From NCBI GenBank assembly GCA_964634675.1, contig CAZWLH010000027.1, positions 1 to 17,402 of the forward strand: a DNA stretch of 17,402 bases. Reading direction: 5' to 3'. The position numbers and the translations under genes are program-made. This stretch comes from UMGS172 sp964634675. GTDB taxonomy: Bacteria > Bacillota > Clostridia > Oscillospirales > Acutalibacteraceae. The notes beneath the pieces were generated by a model, which worked only from the letters and a program-made list of their open reading frames with translations, was not told the DNA's origin and did no database searches. Positions 1 through 7,603 of the stretch are shown piece by piece (within the stretch, counting starts at the first letter, position 1; each line of letters opens with the position of its first letter).

Positions 1-52
1 ACCCCAACAAACAGAGTCAGAGTCTGTCGTGCTACCGTTACACTATTCCTCA
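1..52 (-). tRNA. tRNA-Gln (anticodon CTG), 3' part cut off by window edge
   Basis: Read on the minus strand from 52, the sequence folds as a tRNA. It has a 7-nt acceptor strand TGAGGAA, T8-A9, a D arm GTGT...GCAC, a perfect 5-bp anticodon stem ACAGA/TCTGT around loop CTCTGAC, a 5-nt variable loop TTGTT, and GGGGT starting the T arm. The anticodon CTG (complement of 18-20) reads the glutamine codon CAG. The rest of the T arm and the acceptor 3' strand lie beyond position 1. The glutamine identity rests on the anticodon alone. Confidence 0.9.
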
Positions 53-64
53 ACGGCAAGAACT

Positions 65-92
65 ATTATACCACAAACGTTCGAAATGTCAA
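65..92 (-). promoter_or_regulatory. Sigma-A promoter of tRNA-Gln
   Basis: On the minus strand there is a perfect -35 TTGACA (87-92) and a perfect -10 TATAAT (65-70), separated by 16 bp. The -10 is preceded by TGG, giving an extended -10 (TGnTATAAT). The predicted start near 58 lies about 6 nt before the tRNA 5' end, as expected for a strong stable-RNA promoter. Confidence 0.9.
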
Positions 93-138
93 GTCTTTTT
101 TTGAAAAAAACCGAAAAATTCGAAAAACGTTTTTTTGA

Positions 139-176
139 GGCGGAGCGATCGGCAAATTCTGACCGAAAACTCCGCC
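139..176 (-). terminator. Probable terminator hairpin downstream of pyk
   Basis: About 14 nt after the pyk stop codon, the minus strand carries GGCGGAG (170-176) and CTCCGCC (139-145). An inner CGG/CCG pairing gives a long stem with one internal loop. The run that follows is A-rich first, then broken T runs (TTTTTCG, TTTTTCGG, TTTTTTTC) rather than one clean T tract. It is therefore an imperfect intrinsic terminator. It also separates pyk from the tRNA-Gln promoter downstream. Confidence 0.45.
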
Positions 177-189
177 CCTGTTTACTGAT

Positions 190-1602
190 TTAAACGGTTT
201 CTATTTTTATAACATTGGTATTGCCCGAGCTGCCGTTGGTGATACCGCCGGTGAGAACTATCTTGTCACCGGTTTTCAGTCCGCAGGCGGCAATTGCCTT
301 GTTTTTGGCGGCATAGAACAGCACCTCGGTCGAATCGAAGCGCTCGCACATCAGCGGAGTCACGCCCCAGGACATAGCAAGCTTGTACCATGTGCGCTTG
401 CTTGTCGTAACGCCGAGAATATCGACGGGAGAGCGGAAACGCGAAACCATTCTTGCTGTCATACCCGATATCGAGCAGACCGCAATTGCCTTTGCCTCTA
501 TGTCGATTGCCATTCCGCAGGTTGCGTGAGAAATTGCGTCAACGGAATTCTTAATCTTGAATTCGGCATTTTTGAAGCGCTTGGCATAGTGAATGTTATT
601 TTCGGTTCTTTCGGCAATTCTTGCCATGGTCTCAACACACTGAACCGGATATTTTCCCGCGGCGGTCTCGCCCGACAGCATTATCGCGCTTGTACCGTCG
701 TAAACGGCATTGGCAACGTCGGATATCTCGGCACGTGTGGGACGGGGGTTGCTGATCATCGATTCGAGCATTTCGGTAGCGGTGATGACACGCTTGCCCA
801 AAATGCGGCATTTTGTGATGATACGCTTCTGAATACCCGGCAGCTCCTCAAACGGAACCTCAACGCCCATATCGCCGCGGCCGATCATAATGCCCGAGCA
901 TTCCTCACATATCTCTTCGATATTGTCAATACCCGACTGATTTTCGATCTTTGCGATAAGGTCGATATCGTCGGCATTGTTTTCTTTAAGGAAGGTTCTT
1001 ATGTCGACAAGATCCTGACGGCAGGAAACAAAGGAGCAGGCGATGAAGTCGATACCGTTCTTTATGCCGAACAGAATGTCCTGCTTATCCTGCTCGCTTA
1101 AAAATACCTGCTTCAGAACACGGTTGGGGAAGCTCATACTCTTTCTGTTCGAAAGCTCGCCGCCGACAATAACCTTTGTCTTGACCTCGGTATCGGTGGT
1201 CGAAGTGACCTCGAAAATAAGCAGTCCGTTATTGAGAAGTATACGGTCGCCCTTGTTCAGATCTCTCGCAAGACCCTCATACGATACCGAAACGGCTTTT
1301 TCGTTTCCGATAATATCTTCCGTTGTAAAGGTGAACTCGTCGCCGTCGTTTAAATAAATCTTTCCGTTCTCAAAGGTCTTGATTCGGTATTCAGGACCCT
1401 TGGTATCAAGCAAAATGGCTACCGGCATATCGAGCTTTTCACGAACTTTTTTTATGAGGTCGATCTTTTCCTGATGCTGTTCATAGGTGCCGTGGGAAAA
1501 ATTGAGACGTGCGACATTCATTCCGGCCTTACACATAGCGGTAAGAGTTTGCTCATCACTGCAGGCAGGGCCTATTGTACAAACGATTTTCGTTTTTCTC
1601 AT
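190..1602 (-). CDS. pyk: Pyruvate kinase
   Basis: This enzyme makes pyruvate and ATP from phosphoenolpyruvate and ADP in the last step of glycolysis, in the cytoplasm. The 470-residue protein has the TIM-barrel signatures. These are KIVCTIGPA at the N-terminus, ARLNFSHG (31-38), LDTKGPE (65-71), the catalytic lysine K218 in AKIEN with the metal ligand E220, GRGDMGVEVP (241-250) with metal ligand D244, and the substrate loop around VITATEMLESM (272-282). Residues 285-313 hold NPRPTRAEISDVANAV and MLSGETAAG. The B domain lies at about 72-160 and the C domain at about 345-470. Length is standard; the C-terminal PEP-utiliser-like extension of Bacillus enzymes is absent. GPEYR replaces the commoner GPEIRTG, and GRGDMG replaces ARGDLG; both changes are conservative. 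The ATG is preceded by CGGAGAG at 1609-1615. The gene is monocistronic with its own promoter. Confidence 0.97.
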   Translation of the reverse strand: MRKTKIVCTIGPACSDEQTLTAMCKAGMNVARLNFSHGTYEQHQEKIDLIKKVREKLDMPVAILLDTKGPEYRIKTFENGKIYLNDGDEFTFTTEDIIGNEKAVSVSYEGLARDLNKGDRILLNNGLLIFEVTSTTDTEVKTKVIVGGELSNRKSMSFPNRVLKQVFLSEQDKQDILFGIKNGIDFIACSFVSCRQDLVDIRTFLKENNADDIDLIAKIENQSGIDNIEEICEECSGIMIGRGDMGVEVPFEELPGIQKRIITKCRILGKRVITATEMLESMISNPRPTRAEISDVANAVYDGTSAIMLSGETAAGKYPVQCVETMARIAERTENNIHYAKRFKNAEFKIKNSVDAISHATCGMAIDIEAKAIAVCSISGMTARMVSRFRSPVDILGVTTSKRTWYKLAMSWGVTPLMCERFDSTEVLFYAAKNKAIAACGLKTGDKIVLTGGITNGSSGNTNVIKIETV

Positions 1603-1640
1603 AATTAACTCTCCGTTTTTGAAAATTTAGCGGTATTTTG

Positions 1641-1669
1641 ATTATATACTATTAAGAGCAACATTTCAA
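1641..1669 (-). promoter_or_regulatory. Sigma-A promoter of pyk
   Basis: On the minus strand, TTGAAA (1664-1669) and TATAAT (1641-1646) are separated by 17 bp. The predicted transcript starts near 1634, about 32 nt before the pyk ATG. It is divergent from the promoter of the glycosidase-like gene, with about 63 bp between the two -35 boxes. Confidence 0.85.
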
Positions 1670-1676
1670 GCCTTTA

Positions 1677-1690
1677 GTTAAAAATTTAAC
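1677..1690. promoter_or_regulatory. Perfect inverted repeat between divergent promoters (candidate operator)
   Basis: GTTAAA and TTTAAC are perfect 6-bp inverted arms separated by AA. The repeat lies just upstream of the pyk -35 and about 43 bp from the -35 of the divergent glycosidase-like gene. That is a plausible site for a dimeric regulator, perhaps the LysR protein encoded downstream. The arms are AT-rich, so chance occurrence is possible. Confidence 0.3.
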
Positions 1691-1703
1691 AATAACTTTA
1701 CTC

Positions 1704-1723
1704 AAAGCCGATATCTCGGTTTT
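1704..1723. promoter_or_regulatory. Second dyad symmetry, CCGA-N4-TCGG
   Basis: The dyad AAAGCCGA...TCGGTTTT around TATC pairs over 8 bp with one G-T pair. It lies 10 bp upstream of the -35 box of the glycosidase-like gene. It could be a regulator half-site pair or a weak hairpin. No function can be assigned from sequence alone. Confidence 0.3.
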
Positions 1724-1732
1724 AGCTTTTTC

Positions 1733-1761
1733 TTGACCTTTGCGAGTTAAAATAGTATACT
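1733..1761 (+). promoter_or_regulatory. Sigma-A promoter of the GH32-like gene cluster
   Basis: TTGACC (1733-1738) and TATACT (1756-1761) are separated by 17 bp. The expected start near 1768 leaves a leader of about 20 nt that contains the GGAGG ribosome binding site (1779-1783). It probably serves the whole run to 7525, because no terminator is visible between those genes. Confidence 0.8.
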
Positions 1762-1788
1762 TAAAACAAAAATGGGTCGGAGGTAACT

Positions 1789-3825
1789 ATGAACTGCACC
1801 ATAACAGAGCATTTTGTTAAATATGATACCTCAAAAATGACTTTTTCGGAATTTTCAAGGCTGTCGCAATTGCCGAAAAGCTTCGTTTTGAAAATCGACC
1901 GTTTGCCGACACCTGCTGCCGAGCCGAAAACCGTTCTGTCGTTCGGCGATGCACTGCGAATAAACATAGGCAGCCTGAAATTTCCCGAAGACAGGGAAAA
2001 TTTAAACGATTACGAAAAGGGCGAATGCTACGACACTTATTGCGACTGTGAGGGAAATTCGCCATATATCAAAGCGGAGATAACGTTTTACAAGGATATG
2101 AATGATACCGTCGGCCGCAAAATGTCTTTGGGACTGCCGCTGCTCAAATTCCCGATAGGTGAGACCCCGGCGTACTTACTGTTCGACGGTGTGCGTTTCG
2201 CTTGGATATACGGCGGTGAGGCGGTCAATATCAACTTCCCGTGTGGAGTTTTGAAAGCATCGGAAAAATCATCGCCCTTTGATACTCTTAACGCCGAAAT
2301 TGCGGTCGATGTTGAGCATTTGTGCGAGACAGATGCCACCGAGGTACTCGAAAAAAGTGCTGCATTTTATTCGGCGCGTGGGTATAACGCCTGGGCCGGT
2401 GACGTTGTGAATTTCTATCATAACGGTGTATATCATCTGCTTGTGCTCCTTGACCGACATCACCACGGAAACCGCTTCGGCGGCGGTGCTCATTCGACCT
2501 ATCATATGACGACAAAAGATTTTGTTAATTGGGAAAATCACGGTGAAATGTACAGAATAGGCACACAATGGGAATCGTTCGGCACGGGGACAATGTTTTA
2601 TTCAAACGGTAAATACTATTATTCTCACGGACTTCACACAAGCCGTATTATCCCGAAAGAGAAGACGGGTTCACGTCTTCTGTCGGAGCGTTATTCCGAA
2701 AGCGGAAGCTTTAATGCCGTGTCTTACGACACCTTGGAGGCAAACGGCCTGTACCCGAGCGGTGCGTGCTATATGGTTTCCGATGACGGAATAAGCCTCA
2801 CTCCCGCAAGAAAGCAGTTTCACGCCACCGAAAATCCGAGCATATATTCCGAGCCGGACGGCAGCCTTACGATGTATGCCGGCTACGGAAATGCAGGTGT
2901 CTGGCACGCACCGTCGATCGACGGCCCGTGGATAAAGACCGAGACCGATATGCCGATCGCCGAGCACAGCTCTCCGGTGAAAAATACCACCGAATGTCCG
3001 TCCATCTTTTCTTGGAACGGCTATAAGTACATCATAATGGGCTTCACCGGCTTTTGGCAAAGTGAGTATAACAGTGATGTGTTTACGGATAAAGCCGCTT
3101 CGGGCGACGATATTTATGACGGACTGTCGGTGCCTATGGTTGCCGAATGTGACGGGCGGTATATACTTTCGGGTTGGGTCTGCGGCACCGGCTGGGGCTA
3201 TGTTACCCAGCACTGTGAGCTTTTTCAAAAGGAAAACGGTCGTTTGGGGATTCGTTGGCTTAAAGAGTTCGTGCCCGATATATCGGCATTGAAGCAGACA
3301 GCCTGCTCGAAAACGGTAAATGACGGTATGTGCTTTAAGCTTGACCCCAAGCGCTCATATTATCTTGAGCTAAAGGTGTCTCCGCAGAGCATTGCCAAGG
3401 TCGGCCTCGGCTTTAGCGGAGTCGGCAACCCATTTAATTTTGAGCTTTTGACCCAAAAGAAAAAGGTGCAGACCGCATTTTGTGACCGAAACGGCATTTC
3501 CGAGAAAATAAAGGCGCTGGCTGAATATATTAAGGTCGCTCACGACGGAACGCTCGACGGCTCCGAGGTGCCCGAAAGCAATACTCACAGGTTCGGCCAT
3601 AATTTTTCGATCATAAATGTCGAGGAAATCGAATCGGATTACAAGCTTCGAATGATACTCCGCTATGAGCCGAAAACCGACAACCTTATAATCGATGCCG
3701 AGATAGGCGGCGGCCGTACCTTTATTTCCAATCGGAGATATTTCAAGGCCGAATCGCTTAAAATCTCACTGACCGATGCAAAGGCTTATGATCTGTTTAT
3801 CGGTGAAATACCGGCAAACGGTTGA
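1789..3825 (+). CDS. GH32-like (clan GH-J type) beta-propeller glycoside hydrolase homologue
   Basis: This is a 678-residue protein without a signal peptide, so it is likely cytoplasmic. Residues 200-253 resemble the first blades of GH32 fructan and sucrose hydrolases: NAWAGDVVNFYHNGVYHLL (D205 at the nucleophile-equivalent position), then a stretch ending STYHMTTKDFVNWENHGE that matches the SxDLVHWxxHG pattern. TECPSIF (401-407) corresponds to the GH32 WECPDLF motif, with E402 as acid/base candidate. The third GH32 signature, RDP, appears to be ENP (348-350), losing the transition-state aspartate. About 190 residues precede the propeller and look beta-rich. About 170 follow it, in the place of the usual GH32 C-terminal sandwich. 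The gene has a strong promoter and GGAGG, and a LysR gene starts 17 nt after its stop. A fructoside substrate is possible but not shown. It could instead be a diverged GH43/68-like or non-catalytic member. Confidence 0.7.
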   Translation: MNCTITEHFVKYDTSKMTFSEFSRLSQLPKSFVLKIDRLPTPAAEPKTVLSFGDALRINIGSLKFPEDRENLNDYEKGECYDTYCDCEGNSPYIKAEITFYKDMNDTVGRKMSLGLPLLKFPIGETPAYLLFDGVRFAWIYGGEAVNINFPCGVLKASEKSSPFDTLNAEIAVDVEHLCETDATEVLEKSAAFYSARGYNAWAGDVVNFYHNGVYHLLVLLDRHHHGNRFGGGAHSTYHMTTKDFVNWENHGEMYRIGTQWESFGTGTMFYSNGKYYYSHGLHTSRIIPKEKTGSRLLSERYSESGSFNAVSYDTLEANGLYPSGACYMVSDDGISLTPARKQFHATENPSIYSEPDGSLTMYAGYGNAGVWHAPSIDGPWIKTETDMPIAEHSSPVKNTTECPSIFSWNGYKYIIMGFTGFWQSEYNSDVFTDKAASGDDIYDGLSVPMVAECDGRYILSGWVCGTGWGYVTQHCELFQKENGRLGIRWLKEFVPDISALKQTACSKTVNDGMCFKLDPKRSYYLELKVSPQSIAKVGLGFSGVGNPFNFELLTQKKKVQTAFCDRNGISEKIKALAEYIKVAHDGTLDGSEVPESNTHRFGHNFSIINVEEIESDYKLRMILRYEPKTDNLIIDAEIGGGRTFISNRRYFKAESLKISLTDAKAYDLFIGEIPANG

Positions 3826-3842
3826 TTGAAAAGAGGAATATT

Positions 3843-4814
3843 TTGAACATAACACATTTAAAGTATGCCGTTGAGATAGAAAAATCAAGGTATCTCAACA
3901 AAGCGGCTGAAAACCTGTATATGGCACAGCCGAATCTAAGCAAAGCATTAAAGGATTTGGAAGATTCAATCGGTATAACTATATTCAAAAGAACACCTAA
4001 AGGTATGCTTGTGACACCCGACGGTGAGGAATTTTTGGAGCACGCAAAGAAAATACTCAGAGAAATCGAAGAGGTCGAGGACAAGTATACCAACGGTAAG
4101 CGCAATAAAGAGGTCTTTGCCATCTCGGTACCGAGAGCGACATATATTTCATATGCATTTTCACGGTTTGCCGGAAAGGTCAGCGCCGACAAAAGAGCTG
4201 ACCTGTTCTATAAGGAAACCAACTCAATGCGCGCTATTAACAATATACTTCACGCCGACTTCAAGCTCGGCATAATACGTTATGCCTTGAATTATGAGCA
4301 GTATTTTGAGGAAATGGTAAAGGAAAAGAACCTTTGCTCGGAAGACCTGACCCATTTCAATTACTATCTCGCAATGTCGAAGGAGCATCCGCTTGCAAAC
4401 AAAAAGGAGATCGACTTCGACGATCTTTCGGAGTATATCGAGGTGGCTCACGCCGATCCGTATGTACCGTCGCTTTCGGCTTCGGTTGTTCGAAAGGAGG
4501 AGTTGCCCGATAATACCAAGCGCAGGATATTCGTTTTCGAGCGTGCAAGTCAGTTTGAGCTTCTAAATATGACTCAGGGCACCTTTATGTGGGTATCGCC
4601 TCTGCCGGATAAGCTGTTAAAGCAATACGGACTTGTCCAGCGGCAGTGCTCCTGCAACAGTAAGATATATAAGGATATTTTGATCTATCCTAACAACTAT
4701 AAGCTTTCAAAGCTCGACAAAATGTTCATTTCCGAGCTTAAGGCGACTATAAAAGACCTTTACGGTAAAAGACCTTTACGGTTGATTTTGAAAGGAAACG
4801 GTGAAATGTTATGA
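3843..4814 (+). CDS. LysR family transcriptional regulator
   Basis: This is a DNA-binding regulator of about 323 residues. The N-terminal winged helix-turn-helix is clear: NITHLKYAVEIEKS, LNKAAENLYMAQPNLSKALKDLE (helices about 17-40), then IFKRTPKGMLVTPDGEEF. A linker helix (63-80) follows, then a LysR effector-binding domain (about 90-310). I chose the TTG at 3843 because AGAGGA (3832-3837) sits 5 nt upstream and LysR proteins normally begin right at this HTH. An in-frame TTG at 3822, overlapping the previous stop, would add 7 residues but has no ribosome binding site. It probably regulates the neighbouring GH32-like gene. The last 15 residues appear to come from a 16-bp tandem duplication that destroyed an earlier stop codon. 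Its present stop overlaps the next start (ATGA). Confidence 0.92.
   Translation: MNITHLKYAVEIEKSRYLNKAAENLYMAQPNLSKALKDLEDSIGITIFKRTPKGMLVTPDGEEFLEHAKKILREIEEVEDKYTNGKRNKEVFAISVPRATYISYAFSRFAGKVSADKRADLFYKETNSMRAINNILHADFKLGIIRYALNYEQYFEEMVKEKNLCSEDLTHFNYYLAMSKEHPLANKKEIDFDDLSEYIEVAHADPYVPSLSASVVRKEELPDNTKRRIFVFERASQFELLNMTQGTFMWVSPLPDKLLKQYGLVQRQCSCNSKIYKDILIYPNNYKLSKLDKMFISELKATIKDLYGKRPLRLILKGNGEML
4751..4782 (+). repeat. Perfect 16-bp tandem duplication inside the 3' end of the LysR gene
   Basis: The unit AAAAGACCTTTACGGT occurs at 4751-4766 and again at 4767-4782 without mismatch. Because 16 is not a multiple of 3, the second copy is read in another frame. With one copy removed, the LysR frame would read ...GAC CTT TAC GGT TGA and stop, so the duplication converts a stop into a 15-residue extension. 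It is most likely a recent slippage event or, less likely, an assembly artefact. Confidence 0.9.
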
Positions 4815-6016
4815 ACGAAAAATGCGGATTTATGCCGGCGGATATACTCCTGCCCAAGTCGGGCTTCCGAAAATGGGCGGTGGTCGCCTGCGATCAGTTC
4901 ACCTCCGAGGCCGATTATTGGAATTCGGTCGAAGCCACGGTCGGCGATGCTCATTCTGCTTTAAGAATGATACTTCCCGAAATATATCTCGATAAGGGCG
5001 ATACCGAGCAAAGAATTGAAAAAATCAACTCAACGATGTATGAATATCTCGAAAGCGGTGTTTTCGAGGAGCACAAGCAGTCAATGATATATGTTGAAAG
5101 AACACAAAGCGACGGCACCGTGCGCCACGGTATTGTCGGTGCGATAAGCCTTTCGGATTACGATTATAAAAAGGGAAGCAGGGCGGCCATCCGTGCGACC
5201 GAGCAGACCGTGGTCGAGCGTATACCTCCCCGTGTGAAAATAAGGTGCGATGCGCCGCTTGAGCTTCCGCACGTTTTGCTTCTTGCGGATGATCCGGAAA
5301 GAACCTTGATAGAGCCGCTCACCGCGCGCAAGGACGGTATGAAGAAGGCGTACGATTTCGACCTTATGCAGGGCGGCGGACATATAACGGGATATTTTCT
5401 CGGAATAGACGAAATAGAGCTTGTCGAAAATGCCGTAACTGCGCTTAGAGAGTGTGACAGCGACGGTCTTATGTTCGCAGTCGGTGACGGCAACCATTCG
5501 CTTGCGACAGCTAAGGAATGCGGTGCGCTTTGCGAAAGTGAAAACGCGAAATCGGCACTTGTGGAGGTCGTAAATATTCACGATGATGCCATCTGCTTTG
5601 AACCGATATACCGTGTGCTTTTCAATGTCGAGCCCGAAAAGGTGATTGAGCGCTTTGTGTCCGAGCTCGGCGGTGAATACAACGGGGCGGATGCTCACCG
5701 TTTCACCTGCATTTTCGGCGGCAAAACCGTAAAGGTCTCGGTAAAACCGACATCAAAGCTGCCGGTCGGCACATTGCAAACCTGGCTTGACGGTTTCATT
5801 AAAGAAACTTCGGCTTCGATAGATTATATCCACGGCACCGAGGTCGTCGAAAATCTCTGCACCGCTCCCGCAAATCTCGGATTTATATTTGAGGGAATGC
5901 GAAAGAGTGAGCTTTTTGCCGCCGTAAAGCAGGACGGCTCACTGCCGAGAAAGACCTTTTCAATGGGTCACGCCGCAGATAAGCGCTACTACATAGAGGC
6001 AAGAAGGATAAAGTAA
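4811..6016 (+). CDS. DUF1015 family protein (COG4198), function unknown
   Basis: This is a 401-residue soluble protein of the DUF1015 family, widespread in anaerobic bacteria and without an agreed biochemical role. Family landmarks are visible: ACDQFTSE with a nearby YW near the N-terminus (26-37), RATEQTVVERIPPR (128-141), LPHVLLLADDPE (152-163), the most conserved segment FAVGDGNHSLATAK (222-235), and a C-terminal RKTFSMGHAADKRYYIE block. The polar GDGNHS loop looks like a ligand or metal site, loosely recalling the DGxHR loop of ParB-like serine kinases; that resemblance is only inference. The ATG overlaps the LysR stop by 4 bp. The upstream purine stretch AAAGGAAACGG is an older-looking ribosome binding site at rather long spacing, so translation may now be coupled. 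It is probably cotranscribed with the flanking genes. Confidence 0.88.
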   Translation: MNEKCGFMPADILLPKSGFRKWAVVACDQFTSEADYWNSVEATVGDAHSALRMILPEIYLDKGDTEQRIEKINSTMYEYLESGVFEEHKQSMIYVERTQSDGTVRHGIVGAISLSDYDYKKGSRAAIRATEQTVVERIPPRVKIRCDAPLELPHVLLLADDPERTLIEPLTARKDGMKKAYDFDLMQGGGHITGYFLGIDEIELVENAVTALRECDSDGLMFAVGDGNHSLATAKECGALCESENAKSALVEVVNIHDDAICFEPIYRVLFNVEPEKVIERFVSELGGEYNGADAHRFTCIFGGKTVKVSVKPTSKLPVGTLQTWLDGFIKETSASIDYIHGTEVVENLCTAPANLGFIFEGMRKSELFAAVKQDGSLPRKTFSMGHAADKRYYIEARRIK

Positions 6017-6022
6017 GGGGAA

Positions 6023-7525
6023 GTGAATGGCTTGAAGCTTTGCAAAGCCGAAAAAAAGAATATTTTCAGTGATTTTAAAAGCTCGGCCGTCGTTTTGACG
6101 GCGGTGTTTGCTCTGCTGCTGCTCGGACTGTTTCTCTTTTACGATCAGTCGGCTTATTATTCCGAAAATTATTCTTATTTATCCGACTGCTTGCCGTTTG
6201 CCGTGATTACGATAAGCTCTGTTGCGGCATATTTCCTTTATAAAAGGGAGCGACTTAACGAAAGCCATATTTTACTGTTGCTGCTTGCCTGCGGCTTTGC
6301 TTTAAGACTTGGCTATACGCTGAAATATCCGTGGTATGCCAATCAGCACGATGTCGAGACCTTAAATTCGAGCGGCCATTTGTCTTATATTTGGTATATT
6401 GCGACAAATAACTCACTGCCCGACACTAACGGCTGGCAGTTTTCTCATCCGCCGCTTCACCATATACTTGCGGCGGGAGCGGTCAAGCTGTCCGCTGCCT
6501 TGGGCTTCTCAAACGACCGTTGCTTTGAAAATATTCAGCTTCTGACGACGCTTTATTCGGCAATTTGCTCATTGAGCGGTGTTTTACTGTTAAAAGAACT
6601 GCAAATAAAAGGCAAAGCGCTTTTGGTCTGCACGGCACTTTTGATCTTTCATCCGTCCCTGATAATTCTTTCGGGAAGCATAAATAACGACATTTTGATG
6701 ATAACGCTTTCGATGCTTGCGGTTCTTTGCCTTGTGAGATGGTGCAGGTATCATTCGGCCGGAAAAGCCGCTCTTTGCGGCGTTTTTTCGGGACTTGCCA
6801 TGATGACAAAGGTCTCGGCGGCACTTATCGCGGCAGTGGCGGCATTGACAGTCATAACCGTTTTCTTCACCGACCGCTCCTTAAGATTCGGTCGCTTTGC
6901 TCTGCATACGCTCTGCTTCCTTGTGTGCTTTTTGCCGTTGGGCTTTGTACATCCTTTGAGGAATTATATCCTTTTCGGTCAGCCGCTCGGTTATGTCGCC
7001 GGCCTCAGCACCGCAAGCCGACTTTACACGGGTGATATAAACATTATCAAACGCCTTGTTTTACCTTTTTCGGGTAAAATCGACGGAGTTTACGTCGACG
7101 TTTGGAACGAATATAATCTGTGGGGCTATCTTTCGAGAAACGCTCTGTTCGGCGAGTATAATTTCGGCAAGGACGGTATTGCGCTAATTGCGGTGGCGGC
7201 GAATGCCGTTATGGCACTCCTTTCGGCTGCGGTGACGGTAATACTGCCGTTTTGCGGCTCGTCTTCTGCTGCGAAAAAGCCGTATCTTGCGATATACTGT
7301 CTTTTTGCGGTTCAGCTTCTGTTCTTCATTTATTTCAATATAAAGTATCCATTTGGCTGCACGATGGACTTCCGATATGTTGTGCCTCTGCTGTTTTGCA
7401 AGGTGGCTTTATTGGGCTCATTTGAGTCCTTTGCCGAGAACGGTGCCTTTAAGCGGTGCTATAGGTATGCTTTTTATATCTCGGCGGCAGTGCTTTCGGC
7501 GTCGTCGGTCATTCTTATGATCTAA
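6023..7525 (+). CDS. GT-C type membrane glycosyltransferase (PMT/ArnT-like)
   Basis: This is a polytopic membrane protein of about 500 residues with roughly 10-12 hydrophobic segments. They begin with 21-40, 55-73 and 81-93. The layout is that of GT-C enzymes, which take sugars from polyprenyl-phosphate donors. It includes RLGY after a membrane helix (95-98), an extracytoplasmic loop with the acidic pair H109-D110 in NQHDVET, SHPPLHH (141-147) matching the HPPL motif of PMT_2 proteins, and SGSINNDILM (217-226). The acceptor is unknown. The GTG at 6023 follows AAGGGG by only 2 nt. A TTG at 6032 would be better spaced (11 nt), so the start is uncertain by three codons. It lies 6 nt after the DUF1015 gene, in the same apparent operon, and no terminator is obvious after it. 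Confidence 0.75.
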   Translation: MNGLKLCKAEKKNIFSDFKSSAVVLTAVFALLLLGLFLFYDQSAYYSENYSYLSDCLPFAVITISSVAAYFLYKRERLNESHILLLLLACGFALRLGYTLKYPWYANQHDVETLNSSGHLSYIWYIATNNSLPDTNGWQFSHPPLHHILAAGAVKLSAALGFSNDRCFENIQLLTTLYSAICSLSGVLLLKELQIKGKALLVCTALLIFHPSLIILSGSINNDILMITLSMLAVLCLVRWCRYHSAGKAALCGVFSGLAMMTKVSAALIAAVAALTVITVFFTDRSLRFGRFALHTLCFLVCFLPLGFVHPLRNYILFGQPLGYVAGLSTASRLYTGDINIIKRLVLPFSGKIDGVYVDVWNEYNLWGYLSRNALFGEYNFGKDGIALIAVAANAVMALLSAAVTVILPFCGSSSAAKKPYLAIYCLFAVQLLFFIYFNIKYPFGCTMDFRYVVPLLFCKVALLGSFESFAENGAFKRCYRYAFYISAAVLSASSVILMI

Positions 7526-7547
7526 TTGTTAAATTTTTGCTCATCTA

Positions 7548-7576
7548 TTGTAAATTAAAGCAAATTTGTGTATAAT
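7548..7576 (+). promoter_or_regulatory. Sigma-A promoter of the M50-scpAB-ytfJ-dac-rluB run
   Basis: TTGTAA (7548-7553) and TATAAT (7571-7576) are separated by 17 bp. The expected transcription start near 7583 lies between an upstream in-frame ATG (7580) and the CGGAGG site. It therefore places the translation start of the next gene at 7604. Confidence 0.8.
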
Positions 7577-7603
7577 TAAATGAAATACACTCGGAGGTTA
7601 ATT

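Noticed and set aside
526..1101. Plus-strand open frame of 191 codons opposite pyk
   Set aside because: It is antisense to a clear pyruvate kinase, lacks a ribosome binding site and resembles no protein family. It reflects codon bias of pyk.
2671..3228. Minus-strand open frame of 185 codons inside the GH32-like gene
   Set aside because: It lies wholly opposite a supported coding region, has no start signals and no recognisable domain.
5081..5698. Minus-strand open frame of 205 codons inside the DUF1015 gene
   Set aside because: It is a shadow of the conserved DUF1015 frame, with implausible composition.
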